Of a stretch of 64,000 bases of DNA, positions 7,886-15,849 are shown in pieces. This DNA is from Deltaproteobacteria bacterium (GTDB taxonomy: Bacteria > Desulfobacterota > Syntrophia > Syntrophales > UBA2192): positions 36,766 to 100,765 of the forward strand of contig JAAYEC010000022.1 of the NCBI GenBank assembly GCA_012728915.1. Reading direction: 5' to 3'. Under the pieces are notes generated by a model. It searched no databases. It saw nothing but the letters and a program-made list of their open reading frames with translations, and had not been told where the DNA came from. The translations under genes and the position numbers were made by a program. Position 1 is the first letter of the stretch. Each line of letters begins with the position of its first letter.

Positions 7886-9589
7886 GTGGGAACCGCTGAC
7901 CGAAAACGAATATGGCTGCTGGTGCCGCCCTGGGTGATCCTTGGTGCCGTCGTGGTGCTGGTCCCTATTTTCATTTTCTTTACCTGGGAAAATGTCACGC
8001 GCCACAGGGACATGAGCACGAGGCTCCTCGTGGAGAAGGGGGAGGCCCTGATCCGCTCCTTCGAGGCCGGTGCCAGGGCGGGCGAGGGGATGGCCTGGGG
8101 GAGCTTCCAGCTGCAGAAGCTGCTCGTCGAGACGGCCCAGCAGCCCGGGGTGGACTACCTCGTCATCACCGACACGGAGGGGCGGATCCTTGCGGACAGC
8201 GACCCCGGGATGGTCGGGGGGTTCTACGGGACGGAGCTGGACCTCGAGGCCGTATACCGGCAGAAGAGCGTCGGCTGGAGGGTCATGAATCTCGACAGCG
8301 GGCCGGATACCTTCGAGGTCTACCGCCGGTTTGCCCCCCGGGAGGAGCCGTACGGGGGCCTTGAGGGGAAGGGCCGTGAGGGGTCCTATGTGATCTTCGT
8401 CGGCCTGGACATGGCGCCCGTTCAGGCCGCGCAGGCCCAGGATACGCGCAGCACGGTCATCACGGCCTCGGTGCTCCTGCTGCTCGGCATGGCCGGCATC
8501 GTCTCCCTGCTGATGGCCCTGGGATACCGCTCCGCCCGGGTTTCCCTGTCCAGGGTCAAGGCCCTCTCGGACAGCCTCGTCGAGCACATGCCCGTGGGAC
8601 TCCTGGCCGTCGATCCGGGGGGACGCGTGATGGTTCTGAACGACTCGGCGGAAAAACTGTTCAGCTGCCGCGCGGCAGAGGCGATCGGCAAGCCGGCACA
8701 GGACATCCTTCCCCCCGAATGCCTGGAGTTGATGGGAGGGCTGACGCCGGAGCGGCCCATCGTCGAGAAAGAACTCGAATGTGCCCTCGGAAAAGGGCGG
8801 ACGGTTCCCCTCGAAGCGGTCGCGGCGGTCCTGAAGGACGACGAGGGGGCGCTGATCGGCCGCATCGCCCTCTTCCGGGATCTCTCGGAACTGCAGCGCC
8901 TCCGCGGGGAGGTGGAACGCAGCCGGCGGCTCGCCGCCGTGGGGCGCCTCGCCGCCGTGGTGGCCCACGAGATCCGCAACCCGCTCAGCTCGATCAAGGG
9001 GTTTGCTACGTACTTCCGCCAGCGCTACTCGGCTGTGCCGGACGACGTCAAGGTGGCCGACATCCTGATCCAGGAGGTGGAGCGGCTCAACCGGGTCATC
9101 ACGGAGCTGCTGGAATATTCCCATCCTCTTCCGCTCAGGCGGACGAAGGCGAGCCTGTCGGAGATTGTGCGGAACACCCTGGGCACGATCGAGAAGCAGG
9201 CGCAGGAGAAAGGCGTCGTTGTTCGAGCCGATCTGCCTGTCGACGTTCCCGAGGCCTTGATCGATGCCGACCGGATGACCCGGGTCTTCCTCAATCTTTT
9301 CCTCAATGCCATGGCCGCCATGGATGCGGGAGGGGTCCTTTCGGTGGCCGTGGCGAGCCTTGAGGGGCACACGATCAGGGCGACGGTATCGGACACGGGC
9401 GCGGGCATCCGCAAAGAGGACCTCGGCAGGGTCTTCGACCCCTATTTCACGACGAAGCCCTCGGGGACGGGGATTGGCCTTGCCATCGTGCAGCAGATCG
9501 TCGAGGCACACGGGGGCGAGATCGGGCTGGAGAGCGTGCCGGGGAAGGGGACGACGTTCACGATCCTTCTTCCCGCAGGCGGTGAGTAG
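7886..9589 (+). CDS. ZraS-like membrane sensor histidine kinase
   Basis: 567-residue two-component sensor. A first membrane segment (about 9-33) and a second (about 190-213) bracket a periplasmic sensing region of about 150 residues with a Cache-like look (DTEGRILADSDPG). A PAS domain (about 220-335) follows, then the HisKA box AHEIRNPLSSIKG with phospho-acceptor H361, and a HATPase domain (SDTGAGIRKEDLGRVFDPYF, GTGIGLAIVQQIVEAHGG). The GTG at 7886 is the only usable start and has GAGG six bases before it. The partner regulator follows 34 bases later. Together with the divergent zraP-like gene this matches a ZraSR arrangement; which metal or stress it senses is not evident. Confidence 0.9.
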   Translation: MGTADRKRIWLLVPPWVILGAVVVLVPIFIFFTWENVTRHRDMSTRLLVEKGEALIRSFEAGARAGEGMAWGSFQLQKLLVETAQQPGVDYLVITDTEGRILADSDPGMVGGFYGTELDLEAVYRQKSVGWRVMNLDSGPDTFEVYRRFAPREEPYGGLEGKGREGSYVIFVGLDMAPVQAAQAQDTRSTVITASVLLLLGMAGIVSLLMALGYRSARVSLSRVKALSDSLVEHMPVGLLAVDPGGRVMVLNDSAEKLFSCRAAEAIGKPAQDILPPECLELMGGLTPERPIVEKELECALGKGRTVPLEAVAAVLKDDEGALIGRIALFRDLSELQRLRGEVERSRRLAAVGRLAAVVAHEIRNPLSSIKGFATYFRQRYSAVPDDVKVADILIQEVERLNRVITELLEYSHPLPLRRTKASLSEIVRNTLGTIEKQAQEKGVVVRADLPVDVPEALIDADRMTRVFLNLFLNAMAAMDAGGVLSVAVASLEGHTIRATVSDTGAGIRKEDLGRVFDPYFTTKPSGTGIGLAIVQQIVEAHGGEIGLESVPGKGTTFTILLPAGGE

Positions 9590-9623
9590 CGGGCTAAACG
9601 GATTCCAGGGCAGGACGGGCAGG

Positions 9624-10982
9624 ATGAACAAAAAGAACACGATTCTGGTTGTCGATGATGACTATGCCCACCGGACCATGCTGAAGACGCTGATCACCGG
9701 GTGGGGCTATGATGTCCGCGAGGCCGACGACGGGGCGGCGGCCGTCGAGGCCGTCGGGAAAGAGCCTCTCGACCTGGTGCTCATGGATATCCGGATGGCC
9801 CGCGTATCGGGCATCGAGGCCCTCGAGGGGATCCGCAAGTTCAACCCCGCCCTGCCCGTCATTCTCATGACGGCCTACGCCTCCGTGGAGACGGCCGTGG
9901 AGGCGCTCAAGAAGGGCGCCTACGACTACCTGACCAAACCCCTCGACTTCGACGAGCTGCGGCTTGCCCTGGAGCGGGCCCTCGAGCACAGGCACCTCAG
10001 GGAGGAGAACCGCATGCTCCGCGAGAGCCTGGGCGCCCGCTTCGACCGGGGCAGCCTCATCGGCCGCAGCGCGGCCATGACGAGGCTCCTGGACCTGGTG
10101 GCCCAGGTGGCCCCCTCGGAGGCGACGGTGCTCGTCACGGGCGAGTCGGGCACGGGCAAGGAGATGATCGCCGGGGCCATTCACACCAACAGCCCCCGCA
10201 AGAGCGGCCCCTTCATCCGCATCAACTGCGCCGCCATCACGGAGACGCTGCTGGAATCGGAGCTCTTCGGCCACGAAAAGGGCTCCTTCACCGGCGCCGA
10301 CCGGCGGAAGGAAGGCAAGTTCCGCCTGGCCGACCGGGGGACGATATTCCTGGACGAAGTCAGCGAGATGTCGCTGGGCATGCAGGTGAAGCTCCTGCGA
10401 GTCCTGCAGGAGCGGGAGTTCTCCCGCGTGGGCGGCGAGGAGGTGATCCGCGTCGACGTGCGCGTGATCGCCGCCACCAACCGCGATCTGCTGAGGGCCG
10501 TGGCGGAAGGCCGGTTCCGGGAGGACCTCTACTACCGGCTCAACGTGGTGAACCTCCGCGTGCCCGCGCTCCGGGAACGCCGGGAGGACATCCCGCTGCT
10601 GGCCCAGCACTTCCTGAAGATCTTCGCGGAGCGGAACCGAAAGGCGCTGAAGGGGTTCACGCCCCGGGCCATGGACCGCCTGCTGCGCTATTCCTGGCCG
10701 GGGAACGTCCGCGAGCTGATGAACACGGTCGAGCGGGGCGTCGTCCTTTGCCGGGGCGACGTCCTCGACGAGCAGGACGTGGCGCCCGTGCTCGAGGCCG
10801 AGGTTCCGCAGGCGGCCGCGGCTGTCCCCGCCGCCGCAGGCGCATCCCTGGAAGATGTGGAAAAGATTACGATCCTGAAAACCCTCGACGAGGCGGGCGG
10901 CAACAAGAGCGAGGCGGCCCGCCGCCTGGGCATCACCCGCCGCACCCTGCACCTCAAGCTCAAGAAGTACGGCCTCATGTAA
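9624..10982 (+). CDS. ZraR-like sigma-54-dependent response regulator
   Basis: 452-residue NtrC-family activator. The receiver domain carries the acidic pair D11/D12 and the phospho-acceptor D55 (VLMDIRM). The AAA+ domain has Walker A GESGTGKE (173-180), a sigma-54 contact loop reading GSFTGA (220-225, Ser replacing the usual Ala), Walker B FLDEVSEM and the R-finger region. A Fis-type helix-turn-helix ends the protein (EAARRLGITRRTLHLKLKKY). The ATG at 9624 follows CAGGACGGGCAGG. Longer upstream frames are overlap with the kinase gene. The likely target is the -24/-12 promoter at 7628-7643 through the palindrome at 7747-7771; that link is inferred from position. Confidence 0.93.
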   Translation: MNKKNTILVVDDDYAHRTMLKTLITGWGYDVREADDGAAAVEAVGKEPLDLVLMDIRMARVSGIEALEGIRKFNPALPVILMTAYASVETAVEALKKGAYDYLTKPLDFDELRLALERALEHRHLREENRMLRESLGARFDRGSLIGRSAAMTRLLDLVAQVAPSEATVLVTGESGTGKEMIAGAIHTNSPRKSGPFIRINCAAITETLLESELFGHEKGSFTGADRRKEGKFRLADRGTIFLDEVSEMSLGMQVKLLRVLQEREFSRVGGEEVIRVDVRVIAATNRDLLRAVAEGRFREDLYYRLNVVNLRVPALRERREDIPLLAQHFLKIFAERNRKALKGFTPRAMDRLLRYSWPGNVRELMNTVERGVVLCRGDVLDEQDVAPVLEAEVPQAAAAVPAAAGASLEDVEKITILKTLDEAGGNKSEAARRLGITRRTLHLKLKKYGLM

Positions 10983-11003
10983 AAAATACCTTGCCGGGTA
11001 ATA

Positions 11004-11033
11004 TTGACACCGCAGCTGTTTCATTGGTAATAT
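11004..11033 (+). promoter_or_regulatory. Sigma-70-type promoter of the secreted protease pair
   Basis: TTGACA (11004-11009), 18-base spacer, TAATAT (11028-11033). The octamer GGTAATAT occurs twice, just before the -35 (10997-11004) and across the -10 (11026-11033), so a repressor site is possible. Confidence 0.65.
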
Positions 11034-11214
11034 CAGTTGCAGTTTAGGGTCTTGTTGGAAGGGGCCAAGCCTTTCAGGCCCCATCCCCTTCCGTTCCCAT
11101 TTCATATCGGTCGTCCGTCTCTCATTCCGTCACGCAGTAACCAGGCTAACCCGTCAGAGCGCGTTGCCAGTCCAACCCCCGATTCCCATTCAATGACAGC
11201 GAAAGGAGGATGCG

Positions 11215-11835
11215 ATGCAAAGGACAATGACAGCCTTATTGGTCTTGCTTGCGGGGATGCTCGTCGTCGGCTGCTGCAATCCCGGTCCTGTCACCAGCCT
11301 TCCCGTCACCCTGCACCCGCAGGAGACGGGCATGTGGTGCTGGGCCGCCAGCGGCCAGATGGTCATGCACTACCTGGGAAACGATGTTGCCCAGTGTACC
11401 CAGGCCAACAACCGGTTCGGGAGGACGGACTGCTGCACCATCGATCTCTGCCCGCCCCCCACGGAACCCGTGCCGGCGTGGCCAAACCCCTGCAAGTGCG
11501 TCTGCGGCGGCTGGCCGGAATTCGACAAATACGGGTTCACCTTCAGCCGGACCTCGAGTGCACCGCTTGGCTGGGACGATCTCAAGAAGCAGCTCTCGAA
11601 CAATCCATACTGCAAGGGGAGACCCTTCGCCTTCACCTGGAAATGGCCCGGGGGGGGCGGCCACATGATGGTCGCCAAGGGCTACATGGAGCTTGCGAGC
11701 GGACGATACGTCGTGATGCTCGATCCCTGGTCGCCCTGCGTGGGGGATGAGCGGATCATCACCTACGAATACTATGTCGATAGCCCGGGGCACCATACCC
11801 ACTGGGACGACTTCTACGATGTCACAAGGAGGTAG
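11215..11835 (+). CDS. Papain-like cysteine protease lipoprotein
   Basis: 206-residue secreted protease. A lipoprotein signal peptide ends in VVGC with lipidation expected at C20. The catalytic block PQETGMWCWAASGQMVMHYL (C42, preceded by Trp) is typical of the AvrRpt2-like/C39-like papain fold. The expected His is in GGGGHMMVAKGY (H150), and the acidic or Asn partner is in MLDPWSP (D170). A Cys-rich insertion (about C73-C97) between the catalytic Cys and His is unusual and may form disulfides outside the cell. A strong ribosome site (AAAGGAGG) precedes the ATG. The next gene starts five bases after the stop, so they form one operon. The substrate is unknown. Confidence 0.82.
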   Translation: MQRTMTALLVLLAGMLVVGCCNPGPVTSLPVTLHPQETGMWCWAASGQMVMHYLGNDVAQCTQANNRFGRTDCCTIDLCPPPTEPVPAWPNPCKCVCGGWPEFDKYGFTFSRTSSAPLGWDDLKKQLSNNPYCKGRPFAFTWKWPGGGGHMMVAKGYMELASGRYVVMLDPWSPCVGDERIITYEYYVDSPGHHTHWDDFYDVTRR

Positions 11836-11840
11836 AGATC

Positions 11841-12470
11841 ATGAGAAGCATGCTTGCGACGATAGTTGCCGTGCTGCTGCTGTCTGCGACGGCGATTGCA
11901 CAGCCGGCGCCGGTGCAGCTAGAGCGAGGGGCGTCAGAGTCACTGGTTGCCTTCAAGGCCCTTGTGACGGCAAGGCAGAACTACAGGGAGATGGGGTTCG
12001 AGTCCTTGGCCGAACTGGACCGGATAGCTCCGGGGGTCCCGATGCAGGTCTTCATGGTGCCCCTCGATAAACTGCAGGGCTATCAGGCCGGGATGGCGTC
12101 CGAGCCCCTTCTCGTGGATACCCGGCATACCCTTTATCCCGTCCTTGTCGATGCGCAGGTGCGCTCGTCCATCACGATGAGCGAGGTCGGGGGGAACTGG
12201 AAAGCGGTCGCCTTCGGGAGCCCGAAACTGATCCGTTCGCTCTCCGCGGCACGGGCCGCCGTCGCGTCCGCCGCCGGCGTTCCCGCAGCTTCCGTTTTCC
12301 TCATCGAGGTGCCCGCGCTCAATCTCCACGTGCTCGGCTGCCGGGCCGGGGGGACGACTATGGCGGCGGGGTTGAAGGATGACGGAGGCACGGCCCCCCT
12401 TCGGCCGCTGTCCGCCGTCCTTGCGGACCTCGTTCCCTATGCGAAGGCCCATGACGGCCTGCCTCGCTGA
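11841..12470 (+). CDS. Exported protein of unknown function, partner of the papain-like protease
   Basis: 209 residues with a clear signal peptide (MRSMLATIVAVLLLSATAIA, cleavage near AQP). The rest has no motif I can name. It is a mixed alpha/beta protein with segments such as LLVDTRHTLYPVLVDAQVRS and ASVFLIEVPALNLHVLGC. Its ribosome site AGGAGG overlaps the protease stop codon, so the two are translationally linked. Secreted proteases often travel with a propeptide-like inhibitor, chaperone or substrate, and this could be any of those. That is inference from gene order; no homology to a named inhibitor is visible to me. Confidence 0.7.
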   Translation: MRSMLATIVAVLLLSATAIAQPAPVQLERGASESLVAFKALVTARQNYREMGFESLAELDRIAPGVPMQVFMVPLDKLQGYQAGMASEPLLVDTRHTLYPVLVDAQVRSSITMSEVGGNWKAVAFGSPKLIRSLSAARAAVASAAGVPAASVFLIEVPALNLHVLGCRAGGTTMAAGLKDDGGTAPLRPLSAVLADLVPYAKAHDGLPR

Positions 12471-12525
12471 GGCGCTGGCGGATTCGGGACGGATACGCCG
12501 GGTGTAAGCAATCCATGAAACGAAA

Positions 12526-12555
12526 GGGGCCCCGTCCGCATCCGGACGGGGCCCC
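12526..12555 (-). terminator. Hairpin terminator after the molybdopterin gene
   Basis: Perfect 13-bp stem (12526-12538 with 12543-12555) and a 4-base loop. On the minus strand it is followed by a T-rich run (TTTCGTTTC), so it fits the minus-strand gene ending at 12617. It may also stop the converging protease operon. Confidence 0.75.
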
Positions 12556-12616
12556 CTGGTTAGGACGGATTCCGTTTCTTTCCCTGGACCCTTTCCCCGA
12601 TACCCGAGCCCCTTCT

Positions 12617-14695
12617 TCAGGCCTTGGATACCTTGCAGGGCAGCCCTTTGAGGTTTGGCGTCCCGTACTCCTTCCCGAGTTTGGCCACCGAGGTGAGCAT
12701 GTTGAAGTTGGCCGACTGCCAGTCGTACTGGGTCTCGGGGTCACCCTCGGGGAACCACCAGCCGTGAGCGGCGCAGAGCACGCGCGGGTCGAGGGCGTCG
12801 GAGAAATAAGCCCTCTGGGTGATCTTCCCGTAAGGGGTCTCGAGGAGGACGTTGTCGCCTTCGGCGATGCCGTACTTTCCGGCCGTTTCCGGGTGGATCT
12901 CCAGCCGCGGGTCGGGGTTGAGCTTTCTGAGCTTCTCCACCCAGCGGTACGAGGAATGGAGGTAGTATCGGCTCTTGGCGCTCGTGAGAACGAGCGGATA
13001 GGCCGGATCCTCCGCCTCGGGGAGTCCCTTGTAGACCGGCAGCGGCGAGACCTTGAACTTCTCCGCCGTGCTGAGGCGCAGCTCCACCCGGGTCGTCGGC
13101 GTGGAGAAGCCCTTCTCCTCGTATTTTTTGAACCGCTCGGGGCCCTTCAGGTATCCCTTTTCGCAGAACTGGGCGTAGGTTAGGCCCGCGGGCCTCACCA
13201 CGTCCTCGGCGAACTCGTTGAAGTCCTCCTTCCAGAGCTCCTTCGGCGTCATGAGCTTGCCCAGCTCATTCATGATCCTGATGTCGGGCCAGCACTCATC
13301 GGGCGGCTCCACCACCTTGGGCCTTGCCAGGATGTAGCCGTGGCCGATCCCGATGTGGCCGATGTCGTTGAACTCGAACTGGGTGGCCGCGGGCAGCACC
13401 ACGTCGGCCATGGCCGCCGTGGGCGTCATGAAGATCTCGGCGACGGCCAGGAAATCGAGCTTCATGAAGGCCTCGTAGGTCAGCCGGCTGTCTGCGTAGG
13501 ACAGCATGGGGTTGCAGCACATCATGTAGGCGCCGCGGATGGGGTAGGGCTTGTCCTCGAGGATGGCCTTGCGGAAAAAGGCCGGCGCGTTGGTCATGAG
13601 ACGGGGGATGATGCCGTGGGCGGCTCCGATCATCTCCTTGCGCTTGTCGGGGATGAGGTCGGCCCGCACCAGGGGCGCAAGCCCCAGTATCTTTGCGTCC
13701 CTGGGGTCCACGTTTCCGCCGGGGACGTCGAGGTTGCCCGTGATGGCCATGAGGCAGATGAGGGCCCGCGTCGTCTCGAAGGTCTGCGTGTAGTGTTCGA
13801 TGGGGTTTCCCCACTGGATGGCCGCGGGCTTTGCGGCCGCATAGGACCGGGCCGCCTGGCGGATGAGATCGGCCGGCACCCAGGTGATCCCGGAGACCTT
13901 CTCGGGCGGGTAGTCCTTCACGTGGGCGGCAAGCTCGTCGAAGCCGTGGGTCCACTTCTCGACGAACTCCCTGTCGTAGAGGCCTTCCTCGATGATGACG
14001 TGGAGGAAGCCCAGGGCGAGGGCCGTGTCGGTGCCGGGACGCAGCTGCAGCCAGTGCTTTGCCCTCTTCGCCAGGTCTATCCGGCGCGGGTCGACGACGA
14101 TGATCTCCGTGCCGTCCTTGATCTGCTTCAGGAGCATGCTGCAGATCTCCCCCTCCTCGTTGGTGGAGGTGATGTTGCTGCCCCAGAGGACGACGAGCTT
14201 GCTCGGGTAGTGCAGGTCCGCCACGGGGTAAAACCCACAGGTGTGCACGCCGGTGATCTCGCGGGGGGCGTGGCAGACGTCCTGGGAGGCGATGACGTTG
14301 GGCGATCCGAAGAGGTTGGCGAGGCGTATCTGGATGAAGTGGTCAAGCCCCTTGGGCATGCCCACGCCGAAGGCAACCCCCTTGGCGCCGTACTGCTCCT
14401 TGACCTTCAAAAGGCCCTCGGCGACGGTCTTCAGGGCCTCGTCCCAGGAGACCTTTACCCATTTCCCCTCTCCCCGCTTGCCCGCGCGCTTCAGGGGGTG
14501 GCGAAGCCGGTTGGGGTGGTTGAGCTTGTCCGCCGAGGAAAGCCCCTTGATGCAGGTATAGCCTTTGTTCAGGAACCCCGCCGGGTCTCCCTTGATCTTG
14601 ACGATCCGGTTATCCTGAACCCCCACGAGGAGCGCGCAGCCCCCGTGATCCATGCGTGCGCAGTGTGTCCTGACCCATCGGATGTCTTCTGTCAT
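12617..14695 (-). CDS. Molybdopterin (Mo/W-bisMGD) oxidoreductase with altered Fe-S motif
   Basis: 692-residue member of the DMSO-reductase/CISM superfamily, cytoplasmic, with no Tat signal. The N-terminal cluster motif reads HCARMDHGGC...TC: C12, C20 and C48 are kept, but the place of one ligand is taken by D16, giving C-x3-D-x3-C-x27-C. The Mo/W ligand should be the Cys in DVCHAPREI (C141). Later blocks bind the two guanylyl cofactors (WGSNITST, VVDPRR, PGTDTALALGF, and the C-terminal dinucleotide-binding domain from about 575). It is a single-subunit gene with no neighbouring Fe-S or membrane subunit, like acetylene hydratase or soluble formate/aldehyde-type enzymes. The reaction cannot be read from sequence. 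GGGAGAAG precedes the ATG. Confidence 0.88.
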   Translation of the reverse strand: MTEDIRWVRTHCARMDHGGCALLVGVQDNRIVKIKGDPAGFLNKGYTCIKGLSSADKLNHPNRLRHPLKRAGKRGEGKWVKVSWDEALKTVAEGLLKVKEQYGAKGVAFGVGMPKGLDHFIQIRLANLFGSPNVIASQDVCHAPREITGVHTCGFYPVADLHYPSKLVVLWGSNITSTNEEGEICSMLLKQIKDGTEIIVVDPRRIDLAKRAKHWLQLRPGTDTALALGFLHVIIEEGLYDREFVEKWTHGFDELAAHVKDYPPEKVSGITWVPADLIRQAARSYAAAKPAAIQWGNPIEHYTQTFETTRALICLMAITGNLDVPGGNVDPRDAKILGLAPLVRADLIPDKRKEMIGAAHGIIPRLMTNAPAFFRKAILEDKPYPIRGAYMMCCNPMLSYADSRLTYEAFMKLDFLAVAEIFMTPTAAMADVVLPAATQFEFNDIGHIGIGHGYILARPKVVEPPDECWPDIRIMNELGKLMTPKELWKEDFNEFAEDVVRPAGLTYAQFCEKGYLKGPERFKKYEEKGFSTPTTRVELRLSTAEKFKVSPLPVYKGLPEAEDPAYPLVLTSAKSRYYLHSSYRWVEKLRKLNPDPRLEIHPETAGKYGIAEGDNVLLETPYGKITQRAYFSDALDPRVLCAAHGWWFPEGDPETQYDWQSANFNMLTSVAKLGKEYGTPNLKGLPCKVSKA

Positions 14696-14829
14696 CGGTC
14701 TTCTCCCTGATACGGTCTTCCCGCGGGGTCATAACCGCCCGGCCGCGGGCAATGGCACCATACACCATTTGTACGGCGGCTGCAAAACCTTATTCGGCGG
14801 AGCTTGCGGCGCGCCGACGGGATCCTGGA

Positions 14830-14858
14830 TTGAATTTCATGCCGGCAGACCCTATAAT
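14830..14858 (+). promoter_or_regulatory. Sigma-70-type promoter of the ferritin-VIT1 gene
   Basis: TTGAAT (14830-14835), 17-base spacer and a perfect TATAAT (14853-14858). It lies 26 bases before the ATG, so the leader is short and contains the GGAGGAGG ribosome site. Confidence 0.75.
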
Positions 14859-14884
14859 CCAGGTCGGTATCTGCGGAGGAGGAC

Positions 14885-15766
14885 ATGAACTCTGAAAAGC
14901 TGACGGCCGAAACCCTGGAGCGACTCCGGACCGCCCAGAGAAACGAGATCACGGAATACCACGTTTATCGACGCCTTGCGGGCCTCGCGAAGAAGAGGCA
15001 CAACGCCCGTATCTTGAAAGATATCGGGGACTGCGAACTCGCCCACTACAGAATCCTGCGCGATCTGACGGGGGACGACGCTGCGCCCGATCGGCGGCGG
15101 ATCTGGTTTTTCTACCTCGTCGCGCGGTTGCTGGGCCTTACCTTCGGGCTCAAGCTGATGGAGAAAGGGGAAGGCAGCGCGGCCTCGGTCTATGCCGAGC
15201 TGTCGGGCATGGTTGACGGTCTGGACCGGATCTCCCGTGAAGAGCACGAACACGAAGAGCAGCTCATCGGCATCATCGACGACGAGAAGCTCAAGTATGT
15301 CGGATCCATCGTCCTGGGGCTCAACGACGCCCTGGTGGAACTGACGGGAGCCCTGGCGGGATTTACCCTCGCGCTGGGCCAGATTCGGGTCATCGCGTTG
15401 GCGGGCCTGATCACGGGGATCGCCGGGGCATTCTCCATGGCCGCATCGGAATACCTGTCCATCAAGTCCGAGGGGGAGGTCCTGCACCCGCTGAGGGCTG
15501 CGTTTTACACGGGTGTCACCTATCTCTGCACGGTCCTCTTCCTGATCCTGCCGTATCTGGTTCTCGACAATGCGTACCTCAGCCTTGGATGCACCTTGGT
15601 GAATGCGCTGCTGGTGATCCTCCTGTTCACCTACTACGTTTCCGTCGCCCAGGATGTTCCTTTCCGCAGACGATTTTCCGAGATGGCCGCTATCAGTCTC
15701 GGCGTCGCCGGGCTGACCTTCGGGATCAGCTACTTCGTGCGCCTGTTCTTCCATCTCGACATCTGA
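14885..15766 (+). CDS. Ferritin-like/VIT1 fusion, predicted Fe/Mn transporter (MbfA-like)
   Basis: 293 residues. The first ~130 form a rubrerythrin-type four-helix domain with metal-ligand motifs EITEYH, CELAHY and REEHEHEEQ, which can bind a di-iron centre. From about 135 the protein is a VIT1/CCC1-type membrane domain: LGLNDALVELTGALAGF, then GIAGAFSMAASEYLSIKSE, followed by three further membrane spans. Related MbfA proteins export iron and respond to oxidative stress. GGAGGAGG lies directly before the ATG, under the strong promoter at 14830-14858. It diverges from the Mo enzyme. The metal (Fe or Mn) and direction of transport are inferred from the family. Confidence 0.88.
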   Translation: MNSEKLTAETLERLRTAQRNEITEYHVYRRLAGLAKKRHNARILKDIGDCELAHYRILRDLTGDDAAPDRRRIWFFYLVARLLGLTFGLKLMEKGEGSAASVYAELSGMVDGLDRISREEHEHEEQLIGIIDDEKLKYVGSIVLGLNDALVELTGALAGFTLALGQIRVIALAGLITGIAGAFSMAASEYLSIKSEGEVLHPLRAAFYTGVTYLCTVLFLILPYLVLDNAYLSLGCTLVNALLVILLFTYYVSVAQDVPFRRRFSEMAAISLGVAGLTFGISYFVRLFFHLDI

Positions 15767-15849
15767 ACTCCGCGCGACGGGGCAATCCTGTACCCTCGCC
15801 GCGCGATTTGTGTTAAAATTCAAATATCATCTGTTGCAGGAGGTCTTTT

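Noticed and set aside
11055..11095. Nested GGGGCC/GGCCCC and GGAAGGGG/CCCCTTCC repeats as a terminator
   Set aside because: No T-run, and they lie within the leader after the promoter at 11004-11033; possibly an mRNA leader structure but nothing firm.
12526..12555. Hairpin as primary terminator of the plus-strand protease operon
   Set aside because: There is no T-run on the plus strand; the T-rich tail is on the minus strand.
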